The translations under genes were made by a program, and so were the position numbers. A DNA stretch of 64,000 nucleotides from Lysinibacillus mangiferihumi (GTDB lineage Bacteria > Bacillota > Bacilli > Bacillales_A > Planococcaceae), in contig NZ_PYWM01000003.1 of NCBI RefSeq assembly GCF_003049665.1, positions 186,001 to 250,000 on the forward strand, given 5' to 3'. Positions within the stretch are counted from its first letter, which is position 1. The number at the start of each line of letters is the position of its first letter. Positions 44,823 to 53,275 of this stretch are shown in pieces. The notes beneath the pieces were generated by a model that saw only the letters and a list, made by a program, of their open reading frames with translations, was not told the origin of the DNA and did no database searches.

Positions 44823-45039
44823 GGAACCAACTTCTAAGCTTAGTTAATGACTTCCACAAAAAAAGATGTAACTCTACAAGTAAACGGGAAAATCTAGACG
44901 GCACGTAGCATGGGAAACGATTTTGATTGCTCCTGTAAACGTTTGCTTTTTATGTCTTATTGGCAATTGATCTACTAGATTTTTTATATTCTTATCACTG
45001 AAATTGGTTGAGATAACACGAAAGAAAGAAGGCAAGGCG

Positions 45040-45816
45040 ATGAAAACTATATGGCACAGTATATTGCTGGCATTTCAATTTTTTACAGTTTTGCCTGTAC
45101 ATAAAGAAATTCCGTTAACTAAACGGACAATTACCGGAATGTTTGCATTTTTACCTTGGATAGGGGCGCTGATGGGAGCTGTTGTTGCAGCGATAATCTA
45201 CTGTTTAACACAATGGACAGCCAGCAGTGAAGTCCTCTTAACTTTTATGATTATCGGTTTATTTGCATTATTTTCAGGAGGCTTGCATCTAGACGGTTTT
45301 ATCGATATGGGGGATGCTTATTTTTCTTATCGCGATCGGGACAAGCGACTTGAAATATTAGATGATCCGCGAGTTGGGGCATTTGGTGTACTATCTGTGT
45401 TATTTCTAGTGTTGGGAAAATTCGTTGTGCTACATGAACTTTTTGTACAGAACAAACTTTCATTATGGATGCTTGTCTTTATCCCTTTATTGACACGTGT
45501 AGGAATGAGTTTCTATTTTCTATCGTTACAATGTTCGAAGGAAAAAGGACTTGCTTATTTTTTTAAAACACATATACATCATCGTTTACTGACAAGTTTG
45601 ATGTTACTTACGCTTTTACTTGCCTATTGTGGTGTGTTCGTAGTTTCAAGCTTTTCTATAGTGCCATTGCTGTTAATGGTCGTTTTAGTCATTGCATTTG
45701 TATTGTTTCGGCAGTTTACAGTGCGTAATTTTGGCGGAGTTTCTGGGGACTTGCTAGGTGCTTCAATCGAAGGAATGGAGGTTGTGCTATGGGTGACATT
45801 GTTACTGTTCGTTTAA
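45040..45816 (+). CDS. cobS: Adenosylcobinamide-GDP ribazoletransferase (cobalamin synthase) CobS
   Basis: Membrane enzyme of 258 residues that joins adenosylcobinamide-GDP with alpha-ribazole (or its phosphate). The family signature SGGLHLDGFIDMGDAYFS with the metal-binding aspartates, DDPRVGAFGV, and GGVSGDLLGASIE at the C-terminus are present. ATG 45040 with AAGGCG upstream is preferred to an in-frame TTG/ATG further left. Overlaps the next gene by 28 bases. Confidence 0.92.
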   Translation: MKTIWHSILLAFQFFTVLPVHKEIPLTKRTITGMFAFLPWIGALMGAVVAAIIYCLTQWTASSEVLLTFMIIGLFALFSGGLHLDGFIDMGDAYFSYRDRDKRLEILDDPRVGAFGVLSVLFLVLGKFVVLHELFVQNKLSLWMLVFIPLLTRVGMSFYFLSLQCSKEKGLAYFFKTHIHHRLLTSLMLLTLLLAYCGVFVVSSFSIVPLLLMVVLVIAFVLFRQFTVRNFGGVSGDLLGASIEGMEVVLWVTLLLFV

Positions 45817-46385
45817 TGAGACATGCACCAACAAAAGAAAATGTGGAAAAGCGTTATATTGGCTGGACAGATTCTTCCTTAGCACAGGCGTCGGCGCTTC
45901 CAATAGTCAATGATTCTGTCAGAAAAGTATATGGCAGTGATTTACGTCGTTGTCAAGAAACGGCGAAATGTTATTTTCCACAAGCTAGCTATATAGCCGA
46001 TGCAAGATTTCGAGAGACGAATTTTGGTGATTTTGAAGGCAAAACATATGACCAATTAAAGACAGATTATCGGTACCGTAGATGGTTAGATGACCCAATG
46101 AAAAATGCGCCACCAAACGGTGAAAGATTTGATCAGTTTTGTGAGCGAGTAGTTGCAGGTTTTTTAGCATTACCAAAAGATGAGGATGACTATTATCTCG
46201 TCGTTCATGGTGGGGTGGTGCGAGCGTTACTTGTTGCATTTGCTCCACAACAAGAGGATTTTTGGTCATATCAAGCACCCCATAATCGCCTATTTACGCT
46301 AACGTTTTCCAGAACAGCTTGGAAGGAGGGAGCTAGATGCATGTCTTTATCGGAGGAGCCTATAACGGAAAAACCGCTTATGTAG
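45789..46385 (+). CDS. Histidine phosphatase (alpha-ribazole phosphatase-like, second)
   Basis: A 198-residue homologue of the gene at 43625: VRLMRHAPTKENVEKRYIGWTDSS carries RHAPT at the phosphate site and YYLVVHGGVVRALLVAF the second histidine. The RHAP variant of the motif is seen in CobC proteins. GGAGG upstream of ATG 45789. Overlapping neighbours imply one transcription unit. Confidence 0.8.
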   Translation: MGDIVTVRLMRHAPTKENVEKRYIGWTDSSLAQASALPIVNDSVRKVYGSDLRRCQETAKCYFPQASYIADARFRETNFGDFEGKTYDQLKTDYRYRRWLDDPMKNAPPNGERFDQFCERVVAGFLALPKDEDDYYLVVHGGVVRALLVAFAPQQEDFWSYQAPHNRLFTLTFSRTAWKEGARCMSLSEEPITEKPLM

Positions 46386-46729
46386 AGCGAGTACTGAAAG
46401 ATTATCACTATATGGTAATTGATGGCGATCTACCAGATGTTGCACCTGATTGTGATGCACTGATTATTAAAAATTTAGAACAATGGCTCATAAAACACAA
46501 TTTGGAGGAAGATGAAGCCATTATCCAGCACATTTTGACAACACTAAAAAGCCTTGAAAAAAACTGTGTAGTGTATATGATTGTAACCGATATGGGACGT
46601 GGTGTTGTACCGATGGAAAAGCAAGCAAGACTATTGCGTGACACGTGTGGTCGCTTGTATCAGGCGTTATTTGCAGAAGCAAAACAAGTAAATCGTATTT
46701 GGTATGGCATTGCAGAACGTATTAAATAA
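46337..46729 (+). CDS. CobU-like protein (second, short)
   Basis: A 130-residue P-loop protein (GGAYNGKT, residues 6-13) whose end reads TDMGRGVVPMEKQARLLRDTCGRLYQALFAEAKQVNRIWYGIAERI, clearly the CobU C-terminal signature. Compared with a full CobU (about 180-190 residues) it lacks the middle section that carries the GMP-accepting histidine. It overlaps the preceding phosphatase gene. Whether it works together with the first CobU-like protein is unknown. Confidence 0.72.
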   Translation: MHVFIGGAYNGKTAYVERVLKDYHYMVIDGDLPDVAPDCDALIIKNLEQWLIKHNLEEDEAIIQHILTTLKSLEKNCVVYMIVTDMGRGVVPMEKQARLLRDTCGRLYQALFAEAKQVNRIWYGIAERIK

Positions 46730-46775
46730 ACGAGTTTATGCTTCTGTAGAATACTTGTAGAAAAGAGGAAATGGA

Positions 46776-47270
46776 ATGAATCGACAAAAATTAATGAGTT
46801 TGACATTAACCGCCATGGTTGCAGCGATTTGTGCAGTTGGGGCAGTTATTAAAATTCCGTCTTTTGTATCATCGGCGGCACTCGACTCAGCGCCAGCATT
46901 TTTAAGCGTTGCATTTTTATCACCTGTATTGGCCGGGATAGCAGGGTTAATAGGTCATTTGATTACAGCATTGACATCTAGCTTACCATATGGACCTTTG
47001 CATCTTATTATTGCGGTCGAAATGTTTATTGTGGTATGGCTATTCGGTGTGATGCACAAAAAAGGTATGCATTTTTGGAAATGGCCGGTAGCGCTTATAT
47101 TGAATGGTGTGATCGCACCACTCCCATTTTATTTCATCATTAGTCCAGCGTTTTTCTGGGGCTCATTAGCGAGTATTTTCATGGCAACTGTCATTAATTT
47201 ATTGATTGTCGCTGTCGTGATGCCGATACTCTCAAAAGTGTTTGTTCGTAAGGCGGGACGAGCAAATTGA
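46776..47270 (+). CDS. cblT: ECF-transporter substrate-specific component, CblT-like (alpha-ribazole transporter)
   Basis: A 164-residue protein with about five hydrophobic helices and a basic end (KVFVRKAGRAN). The sequence has the S-component look (KLMSLTLTAMVAAICAVGAVIKIPS) and SLPYGPLHLI. Its place beside a CblS-like gene matches the alpha-ribazole uptake-and-kinase pair CblT/CblS described in Listeria and Geobacillus. GAGGAAATGG upstream. Substrate is inferred from context. Confidence 0.78.
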   Translation: MNRQKLMSLTLTAMVAAICAVGAVIKIPSFVSSAALDSAPAFLSVAFLSPVLAGIAGLIGHLITALTSSLPYGPLHLIIAVEMFIVVWLFGVMHKKGMHFWKWPVALILNGVIAPLPFYFIISPAFFWGSLASIFMATVINLLIVAVVMPILSKVFVRKAGRAN

Positions 47271-47953
47271 GAAATGCAGTAAAAATAGGGAATCTGATTG
47301 TTACAACGGATAATGCTGCAGCCATCGGAGAAAAGCCTCAAGATGTCGTATCGGCGCCGGATACATTAACGGCTTATTTAACTGGGCGTGTCACTTTTCT
47401 AGAACAGCTTGCAGCCGATGCCCTACCCAGTCATATTATTCTTGCCAACTTTTCAGGCGATGAGGCGTGGTCTCGTTATGTCGTAGGACTTGCGCAAGTC
47501 TTTGAAGAAGCAGGTCTACCATGTCCACCTGTAAATGGCAGTTCAGAATCCAATATGCCGACTGTGCAATCGGGATTATCTGTAACAATGTTAGGTGAAA
47601 TGCAAACAAGGTCGCCATTTGCTCGTGACAACCTGATTTGGTATACGTATGGACTGCCACTCGTTGGCAATGAAGTGCTTGCGCAGCCTGAAGATGTGGC
47701 CCAACTACAACCCATTTACCAAGCTTGGCGCGAGGAAATTGTGCAACAAGTTTGGCCGGTAGGTTCTCAAGGCTTACAAGCAGAATTTTTAAGACTTTTT
47801 GATCAGCAACAAATTAAAAGTTCGTTGGATGTAGGAAAAACAGCAGGGCCATGTGCGGTAATTTTACTAGGAATTAATCCAGAAAAAGAGCAACTGGCAC
47901 AAAAAATTTTTACTAGAAATTTTGAGAAACTGCGTAAAACTGCATTGGAATAG
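47267..47953 (+). CDS. cblS: Alpha-ribazole kinase CblS-like (PurM-like fold)
   Basis: A 228-residue protein resembling AIR synthase (PurM) fold kinases: ILANFSGDEAWSRYVVGLAQ and NGSSESNMPTVQSGLSVTMLGEM are the recognisable parts. CblS phosphorylates alpha-ribazole to the phosphate used by CobS, bypassing CobT. TTG start overlaps cblT by four bases, so the pair is coupled. No cobT gene is present in the cluster, consistent with this salvage route. Confidence 0.8.
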   Translation: MRNAVKIGNLIVTTDNAAAIGEKPQDVVSAPDTLTAYLTGRVTFLEQLAADALPSHIILANFSGDEAWSRYVVGLAQVFEEAGLPCPPVNGSSESNMPTVQSGLSVTMLGEMQTRSPFARDNLIWYTYGLPLVGNEVLAQPEDVAQLQPIYQAWREEIVQQVWPVGSQGLQAEFLRLFDQQQIKSSLDVGKTAGPCAVILLGINPEKEQLAQKIFTRNFEKLRKTALE

Positions 47954-48076
47954 GGCTTGCTTCGAGCAAAAGTAGCGTTTTCGAGAATACAAGGGGCAAA
48001 ACGCCTATTGAAACGTTAAACACAATATGTTAGATTTGTTTAGGAGTTAAAACACTATATATAGTATATTGGACAA

Positions 48077-48235
48077 GCGGTACCAGTATGGTTTAAAAGG
48101 GAATTCGGAAATAGAGATATCTAAAGCCGAAGCTGTCCCCGCAACTGTAAGTGCTGACAAATAATTAGGATGCCACTGTGAAAGAACGGGAAGGCAATTA
48201 TTTGAAGGAAGCATGAGCCAGGAGACCTGCCGAGT
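48077..48235 (+). promoter_or_regulatory. Cobalamin riboswitch
   Basis: The adenosylcobalamin aptamer core is complete: GGTACCAGTATGG start of the scaffold, GAAGCTGTCCCCGCAACTGT, GGATGCCACTGTGAAAGAACGGG, and the B12-box GCATGAGCCAGGAGACCTGCC-type end (the conserved AGCCAGGAGACCTGCC is exact). Ends 175 bp before the ribonucleotide reductase start; a terminator lies between. Confidence 0.96.
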
Positions 48236-48333
48236 TGTTCAAGACAGCAACACATCTTCGGGGATTGAGAAGTGGAGGCGAGAGATTTGTCCACTTCGAT
48301 GTGTACATGTCCTTCATTTCCATTTCTGATTTT

Positions 48334-48377
48334 ACAGCGATTACGCAACCGAAACAGGGTGTGTAATCGCTTTTTTG
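48334..48377 (+). terminator. Riboswitch-controlled terminator before nrd genes
   Basis: AGCGATTAC pairs with GTAATCGCT around a loop CGCAACCGAAACAGGGTGT, followed by TTTTTT. It lies between the cobalamin aptamer and the reductase start codon, so cobalamin binding probably promotes termination. Confidence 0.85.
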
Positions 48378-48409
48378 TGTGCGCTGATAGAAAGGGAGAG
48401 AATGGGAAT

Positions 48410-50623
48410 ATGACAATTCAAATCGAACAGCAGATGGCTAAGTTAAAGAAAAGTTACACAGAGGAGGAGCTTGAAAGCTTTGTAAGATTATCGGATAGAT
48501 GGCTACGAAAAAATGACAATGCAACATTTGAAGCTTGGGCGGATGCGATGATTTTACAAACACTTAGTCTTATTGATGAGGAAGAGCCATATTGGACATT
48601 TGTTGCTGCGCAAATTTACTTAGAAAAATTATATGATCAATTTGCCACACGTCGTGGTGTTGGAGTGGAAGATGTCTATAAGGTATTTCCAGAGCAACTT
48701 GCGCGCTATACCGAGGCAGGGCTTTATCATGACTGTTTAACGACGAAGTATAGTGAACGAGAGCTAGTCGAGCTTGCGTCTTATCTTGAACAGAGTCGTG
48801 ATGAACTGTTTACGTATATCGGTTTAAAAACGTTAATGGACCGCTATGTTGTGCGTGATTATACGAAAACACCTGTAGAATTACCGCAAGAGCGTTGGAT
48901 GGTCATTGCAATGACATTGATGCAAGATGAAACGGAAAACCGCTTAGAAAAAGTACGAGAATCGTATTGGGCGATGAGTAATTTATATATGACGGTTGCA
49001 ACACCAACATTGTCAAATGCCGGAAAAACACATGGCCAGCTTTCAAGCTGCTTTATTGATACGGTAGATGATAGTTTACAAAGTATTTATGATACGAACA
49101 CCGATGTTGCAACATTATCGAAATACGGAGGCGGTATAGGCGTTTACATGGGGAAAATCCGTAGTCGTGGCTCCTCTATCAAAGGGTTTAAAGGCGCATC
49201 TAGTGGGGTACTGCCATGGATCAAACAGCTCAATAATACAGCGGTGTCAGTGGATCAGCTTGGTCAACGCCAAGGCGCAATCGCCGTTTATTTAGATGTT
49301 TGGCATAAAGATGTCTTTACGTTTTTAGATTTACGTTTAAATAATGGAGACGAACGATTACGCGCACATGATATTTTTACTGGTTTATGTTTACCGGATA
49401 TTTTTATGGAAGCGGTCGAAGCGCGTGGAGAGTGGCATTTATTTGACCCACATGAAGTACGTGAGGTAATGGGCTTCTCACTCGAAGATTGTTATGATGA
49501 GCAAAAAGGACAAGGCTCTTTCCGAGATAAATATGCGTCGTGCATTGCCAATCCACTATTAAGTCGAGAAGTGGTGCCGGCAATCGATATTATGAAGCGT
49601 ATTATGCGTTCACAGTTGGAAACAGGTGTACCCTTTATGTTTTACCGCGATGAAGTAAATCGTATGAATCCAAATAAGCATGAAGGGATGATTTATAGTT
49701 CAAATTTATGTACTGAAATTTTCCAAAACATGTCGCCGACGCAATTCGAATCCATTACGTTAGAAGATGATGTGATTGTGACACGTCGTAAGCCTGGAGA
49801 TTTCGTTGTATGTAATTTATCTTCTGTCAATTTAGGAAAGGCTGTTCCGGCTGGTGTGTTAGAGCGTTTAATACCGATTCAAGTGCGCATGTTAGATAAT
49901 GTTATTGCCTTAAATACTATTCCTGTGAAACAAGCCGAGCGTACTAATGCTCGTTATCGTGGAATTGGGCTAGGGACATTTGGTTGGCATCATTTACTTG
50001 CCTTAAAGGAAATTCAATGGGAGTCGGATGAGGCAGTTGACTATGCTGATAAATTATACGAGCATATTGCGTATTTAACGATTCGTGCATCGAGTGCACT
50101 TGCGCGCGAAAAAGGTGCTTACCCATTATTTGAGGGCTCTGACTGGCAAACAGGTGCTTATTTTGAAAAGCGTAGCTACAACAGTGACAAGTGGCAAGCT
50201 TTGCGTGCGGATGTCGCAAATTATGGAATGCGCAATGGGTATGTAATGGCAGTAGCACCAAATTCATCGACATCTATTTTGGCAGGCAGTACGGCAACGA
50301 TTGATCCGATTTTCCAAAAGAGTTACTCCGAGGAGAAAAAGGATTACAAAATTCCTGTTACAGTACCGGACTTATCATCCGTAACGACTTGGTATTATAA
50401 GTCTGCTTACTTTATCGATCAAAACTGGACGATTAAACAAAATGCGGCACGTGCCCGTCATATTGACCAAGGCATTTCGCTTAATTTATATGTGCAAAAT
50501 ACGATACAGGCAAAAGACTTACTTGCTTTACATCTTAATGCTTGGGCAAGTGGCGTAAAAACGACTTATTATGTGCGTTCAACATCTGTTGAATTGCTAG
50601 AATGTGAGTCTTGTGCAAGCTAG
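48410..50623 (+). CDS. nrdA: Class I ribonucleoside-diphosphate reductase large subunit
   Basis: Catalytic alpha subunit, 737 residues, that reduces ribonucleotides to deoxyribonucleotides. Visible landmarks are ATPTLSNAGKTHGQLSSCF (first active-site cysteine), SNLCTEIFQNMSP (N, C, E of the active site), CNLSSVNLG, and a C-terminal redox pair (cysteines 732 and 735, ECESC). No N-terminal ATP-cone is evident, so overall activity control may be absent. An in-frame GTG at 48272 overlaps the riboswitch tail; ATG 48410 with AAGGGAGAG upstream is the start. Regulated by the cobalamin riboswitch upstream. Confidence 0.93.
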   Translation: MTIQIEQQMAKLKKSYTEEELESFVRLSDRWLRKNDNATFEAWADAMILQTLSLIDEEEPYWTFVAAQIYLEKLYDQFATRRGVGVEDVYKVFPEQLARYTEAGLYHDCLTTKYSERELVELASYLEQSRDELFTYIGLKTLMDRYVVRDYTKTPVELPQERWMVIAMTLMQDETENRLEKVRESYWAMSNLYMTVATPTLSNAGKTHGQLSSCFIDTVDDSLQSIYDTNTDVATLSKYGGGIGVYMGKIRSRGSSIKGFKGASSGVLPWIKQLNNTAVSVDQLGQRQGAIAVYLDVWHKDVFTFLDLRLNNGDERLRAHDIFTGLCLPDIFMEAVEARGEWHLFDPHEVREVMGFSLEDCYDEQKGQGSFRDKYASCIANPLLSREVVPAIDIMKRIMRSQLETGVPFMFYRDEVNRMNPNKHEGMIYSSNLCTEIFQNMSPTQFESITLEDDVIVTRRKPGDFVVCNLSSVNLGKAVPAGVLERLIPIQVRMLDNVIALNTIPVKQAERTNARYRGIGLGTFGWHHLLALKEIQWESDEAVDYADKLYEHIAYLTIRASSALAREKGAYPLFEGSDWQTGAYFEKRSYNSDKWQALRADVANYGMRNGYVMAVAPNSSTSILAGSTATIDPIFQKSYSEEKKDYKIPVTVPDLSSVTTWYYKSAYFIDQNWTIKQNAARARHIDQGISLNLYVQNTIQAKDLLALHLNAWASGVKTTYYVRSTSVELLECESCAS

Positions 50624-50635
50624 GAGGAATAGAAA

Positions 50636-51676
50636 ATGACAACAATTACGAAACGAAAAATGATGGATAAGGAGGCGCCGAACCGTTCGACAGCCATTGT
50701 AAACGGGCGCTCTTCTAATATTTTAAACTGGGATGACGTGCGTTTTAGTTGGGCGTACCCAAAATATAAAAAAATGCTTGGGAACTTTTGGACACCTTTT
50801 GAGATTAATATGAGCAATGATGTCAAACAATTTCCAACATTATCAGCGGATGAACAGGAATCATTTTTGAAAATTATTGGCTTACTGGCGCTGCTAGACA
50901 GTGTACAAACGGATTTTGCAGGCAAAGTGGCGGACTATTTAACGGATTCGAGCCTTAATGCCTTAATGATTATTTTAGCGCAACAAGAGGTGATTCATAA
51001 TCATTCCTATTCTTATGTTTTATCCAGTATTGTAAATAAAGATGAACAAGACCGTACATTTGACTTTTGGCGCACAGAGCCAGTGTTAGAGCGTCGCAAT
51101 GATTTTGTGATGAAAGGCTATCAAGCATTTGCAGAGGAACCAAACGTTGAAAATATGTTAGAGGCCATTGTCTATGATGTTATTTTAGAAGGCTTATTTT
51201 TCTATTCTGGTTTTGCCTTCTTCTATCATTTAGCGCGCAATCAAAAAATGGTCGCTTCGTCAACGATGATCAATTATATCAACCGTGATGAACAGCTACA
51301 TGTGGATTTATTTGTGAAAATCTATCAGGAATTGCTAGCAGAATTTCCTGAATATGATACACCAGAACGAGCGGCGCGTGTGCAAGAGATTTTCCGTGAA
51401 GCGGTTCAACTTGAAATCGATTGGGCAAATGAAGTCATAGGTGAAAAAATTGAAGGACTTGATGTGGAAGATGTCCATGATTATGTCCATTTTTATGCGA
51501 ATGTACGTTGCCACCAACTAGGGGTAGAGCGTCCGTTTGAGGGTTATCGAAAAAATCCATTAAAATGGATTAAAGCATACGAGGATGTAGACTTAGGAAA
51601 GACAGATTTCTTTGAGCAACGATCCCGTCAATATGTAAAAGTCAATGTAGAAGATAACGGCTTCGATGACTTATAA
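50636..51676 (+). CDS. nrdB: Class I ribonucleoside-diphosphate reductase small subunit
   Basis: Radical-generating beta subunit, 346 residues. Metal ligands can be placed by alignment: aspartate 88 (LLALLDSVQTD), E118-x-x-H121 (QQEVIHNHSYSY), with the radical tyrosine at residue 125, then LEGLFFYSGF and NRDEQLHVDLF with the second Glu-His pair. So a tyrosyl-radical enzyme is likely, with iron or manganese unspecified. GGAGGAA precedes the ATG, 12 bp after the large subunit. The C-terminal FDDL would bind the large subunit. Co-regulated by the riboswitch. Confidence 0.93.
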   Translation: MTTITKRKMMDKEAPNRSTAIVNGRSSNILNWDDVRFSWAYPKYKKMLGNFWTPFEINMSNDVKQFPTLSADEQESFLKIIGLLALLDSVQTDFAGKVADYLTDSSLNALMIILAQQEVIHNHSYSYVLSSIVNKDEQDRTFDFWRTEPVLERRNDFVMKGYQAFAEEPNVENMLEAIVYDVILEGLFFYSGFAFFYHLARNQKMVASSTMINYINRDEQLHVDLFVKIYQELLAEFPEYDTPERAARVQEIFREAVQLEIDWANEVIGEKIEGLDVEDVHDYVHFYANVRCHQLGVERPFEGYRKNPLKWIKAYEDVDLGKTDFFEQRSRQYVKVNVEDNGFDDL

Positions 51677-51883
51677 TTTAATATAATATAATATAATTGT
51701 TTGAGTGCCTGTCACTCTATCCACTTGGCTTTTGCGTAGCATTATGTAAGCCACAACTCCCGCTTTTGCGCCGTATGTTGTGACTTTCTGTATGTGAGTT
51801 CCCGCAGAAGTCCAAGTGGATTTTACTTTCTAACCAGAAAATTGTTTGAGTGCCTGTCACGCCCAAGGAACGGAGACGAAAGA
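51677..51883. repeat. Structured repeat element with direct and inverted repeats
   Basis: A 21-bp direct repeat (core TGTTTGAGTGCCTGTCAC) occurs exactly at 51695-51715 and 51840-51860. Between the copies a nested inverted repeat pairs ATCCACTTGGCTTTTGCG (51719-51736) with the complement at 51803-51821 (two irregular positions), and inside it AAGCCACAAC (51748-51757) with GTTGTGACTT (51777-51786, one mismatch). An ATATA tandem run lies at 51681-51696. The layout suggests a palindrome-rich mobile or REP-like repeat. No coding frame is supported. Confidence 0.6.
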
Positions 51884-52204
51884 ATGCAAGTAGTTAAACA
51901 GTTAGGGAGGTATTTAGGGCCTTATAAATGCGCTGATATTTTAATTTTGGATGAAGCCACATCTAGCGTTGATACGCAAACAGAGGTTGATATTCAAAAA
52001 GGATTACAACATTTAATGCAAGGGCACACAAGTTTTGTGATTGCACACCGTTTGAAAACGATTGAAAATGCCAATCAAATTTTCGTTATTCAACAAGGCG
52101 AAATTGTTGAACAAGGTAACCATCAACAACTGATGCAACAACAAGGAATCTACAACTACCTACAGCAAAAACTACTGTTAGAACAAGAAGAGCCAAGTGT
52201 ATAA
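51884..52204 (+). pseudogene. ABC exporter remnant with internal deletion
   Basis: ATG 51884 begins MQVVKQLGRYLGPYK, the usual start of an ABC exporter's transmembrane half, but after 15 residues the sequence jumps to ADILILDEATSSVDTQTEVDIQKGL, the Walker B of the ATPase half, then VIAHRLKTIENANQIFVIQQGEIVEQG and the end. Helices, Walker A and signature are missing (about 450 residues), so this 106-residue product cannot be a transporter. CGGAGACG before the start is retained. The junction is consistent with a large in-frame deletion. Confidence 0.8.
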
Positions 52205-52252
52205 AACCCTTTAAAGTTTCCTATTAAAAAATGAATAGCTACTCTTATTAAA

Positions 52253-52293
52253 GAACCCTCCATCTTAAGCGCACTGAATAAGATGGAGGGTTC
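52253..52293 (+). terminator. Hairpin terminator
   Basis: GAACCCTCCATCTT pairs perfectly with AAGATGGAGGGTTC; tail AATTTTG. Confidence 0.8.
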
Positions 52294-52446
52294 AATTTTG
52301 ACAAGTAGTCGCATATAGATGGTAAAGAAAATGACTATGGCTACGTCTTAGGTCTTAGACGAAGTTAAAGCCAAGGGTCGTTTTCATATATCGAGAATCA
52401 GTTAAAATGAAATGAATGGGATATGAAAAAGTAGGAGGAAATAAAT

Positions 52447-53163
52447 GTGAAAAAAATATTGGTCTTAGCTTTCATGATGTGTGGCTCGTTGCTCGTTTTA
52501 AGTGGTTGTTTTTCTTTTATTCCAGAGAAGGAAAAAGAAGATACCTTTCAGATAAAAAAAGATGATGCGCAAAAATTAGATGTTGAAATAAATCTAGGTG
52601 TTGGGGAAATGACGGTTTCAAAAGGTGCAAAAGAGTGGCTAGAAGGTAGTGCGCAGTATAATATTAATAAATTAGCTCCAGAAGTGAATTATAAGCTACG
52701 TGGCAATACAGGTGAAATCGAGATTGAACATAAAGGCTCTAGTAAAGTAAAAATGGGGAATATAAAAAATTTATGGGATGTCCAATTAAATGAAGACATT
52801 CCAATGGACCTTTCGATAGAGACAGGTGCATCAAAAGCAATGCTTGATTTACGAGGACTGAAACTTGAAAAATTAGATATTGAAACAGGGGTAGGAGACC
52901 TAAATGTTGACTTAGGTGGCGATTGGAAAAAAAGCTTCAAAACAAATATTGAAACGGGTGTTGGGCAAACTACGGTCATTTTACCATCAGAAGTCGGTGT
53001 AAAAATAACGACAGAAAAAGGCATTGGTTCGATGAATCTAGAAGGCTTTATTGCAAAAGGTAAAGGGGTATTTGTTAATGAGGCGTATGAAAAGGCAGAT
53101 ATAGTGCTTGAGGTGAACTCAGAGTTAGGCGTAGGCGACGTTACATTCAAACTAGATAAGTAA
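52447..53163 (+). CDS. Lipoprotein with toast-rack (DUF2154/LiaF-like) domain
   Basis: A 238-residue lipoprotein; MKKILVLAFMMCGSLLVLSGC gives a lipobox with cysteine 21. The rest is repetitive beta-helix-like sequence: IETGASKAMLDLRGLKLEKLDIETGVGDLNVDLGG, then IETGVGQTTVILPSEVGVKITTEKGIGSMNLEGF, the repeating G-x-G pattern of toast-rack domains found in the LiaF/YvqF stress regulators and their relatives. GTG start with AGGAGGAA. Membrane-surface role likely, exact function unknown. Confidence 0.75.
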   Translation: MKKILVLAFMMCGSLLVLSGCFSFIPEKEKEDTFQIKKDDAQKLDVEINLGVGEMTVSKGAKEWLEGSAQYNINKLAPEVNYKLRGNTGEIEIEHKGSSKVKMGNIKNLWDVQLNEDIPMDLSIETGASKAMLDLRGLKLEKLDIETGVGDLNVDLGGDWKKSFKTNIETGVGQTTVILPSEVGVKITTEKGIGSMNLEGFIAKGKGVFVNEAYEKADIVLEVNSELGVGDVTFKLDK

Positions 53164-53188
53164 CTACCTACGACAATACTATCAATTT

Positions 53189-53232
53189 AAGCGTCAAATA
53201 CAACAGGTGAATTGTATTTGACGCTTATTTTA
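53189..53232 (+). terminator. Rho-independent terminator
   Basis: AAGCGTCAAATACAA pairs with TTGTATTTGACGCTT, then ATTTT. Confidence 0.85.
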
Positions 53233-53275
53233 TGTTAGCTTAAAGAAAGCAAGAGTAATTGAAGGAGCGAACGGA

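Noticed and set aside
48272..48409. Longer reductase start at GTG 48272
   Set aside because: It would encode part of the riboswitch expression platform and terminator; ATG 48410 has a proper ribosome binding site.
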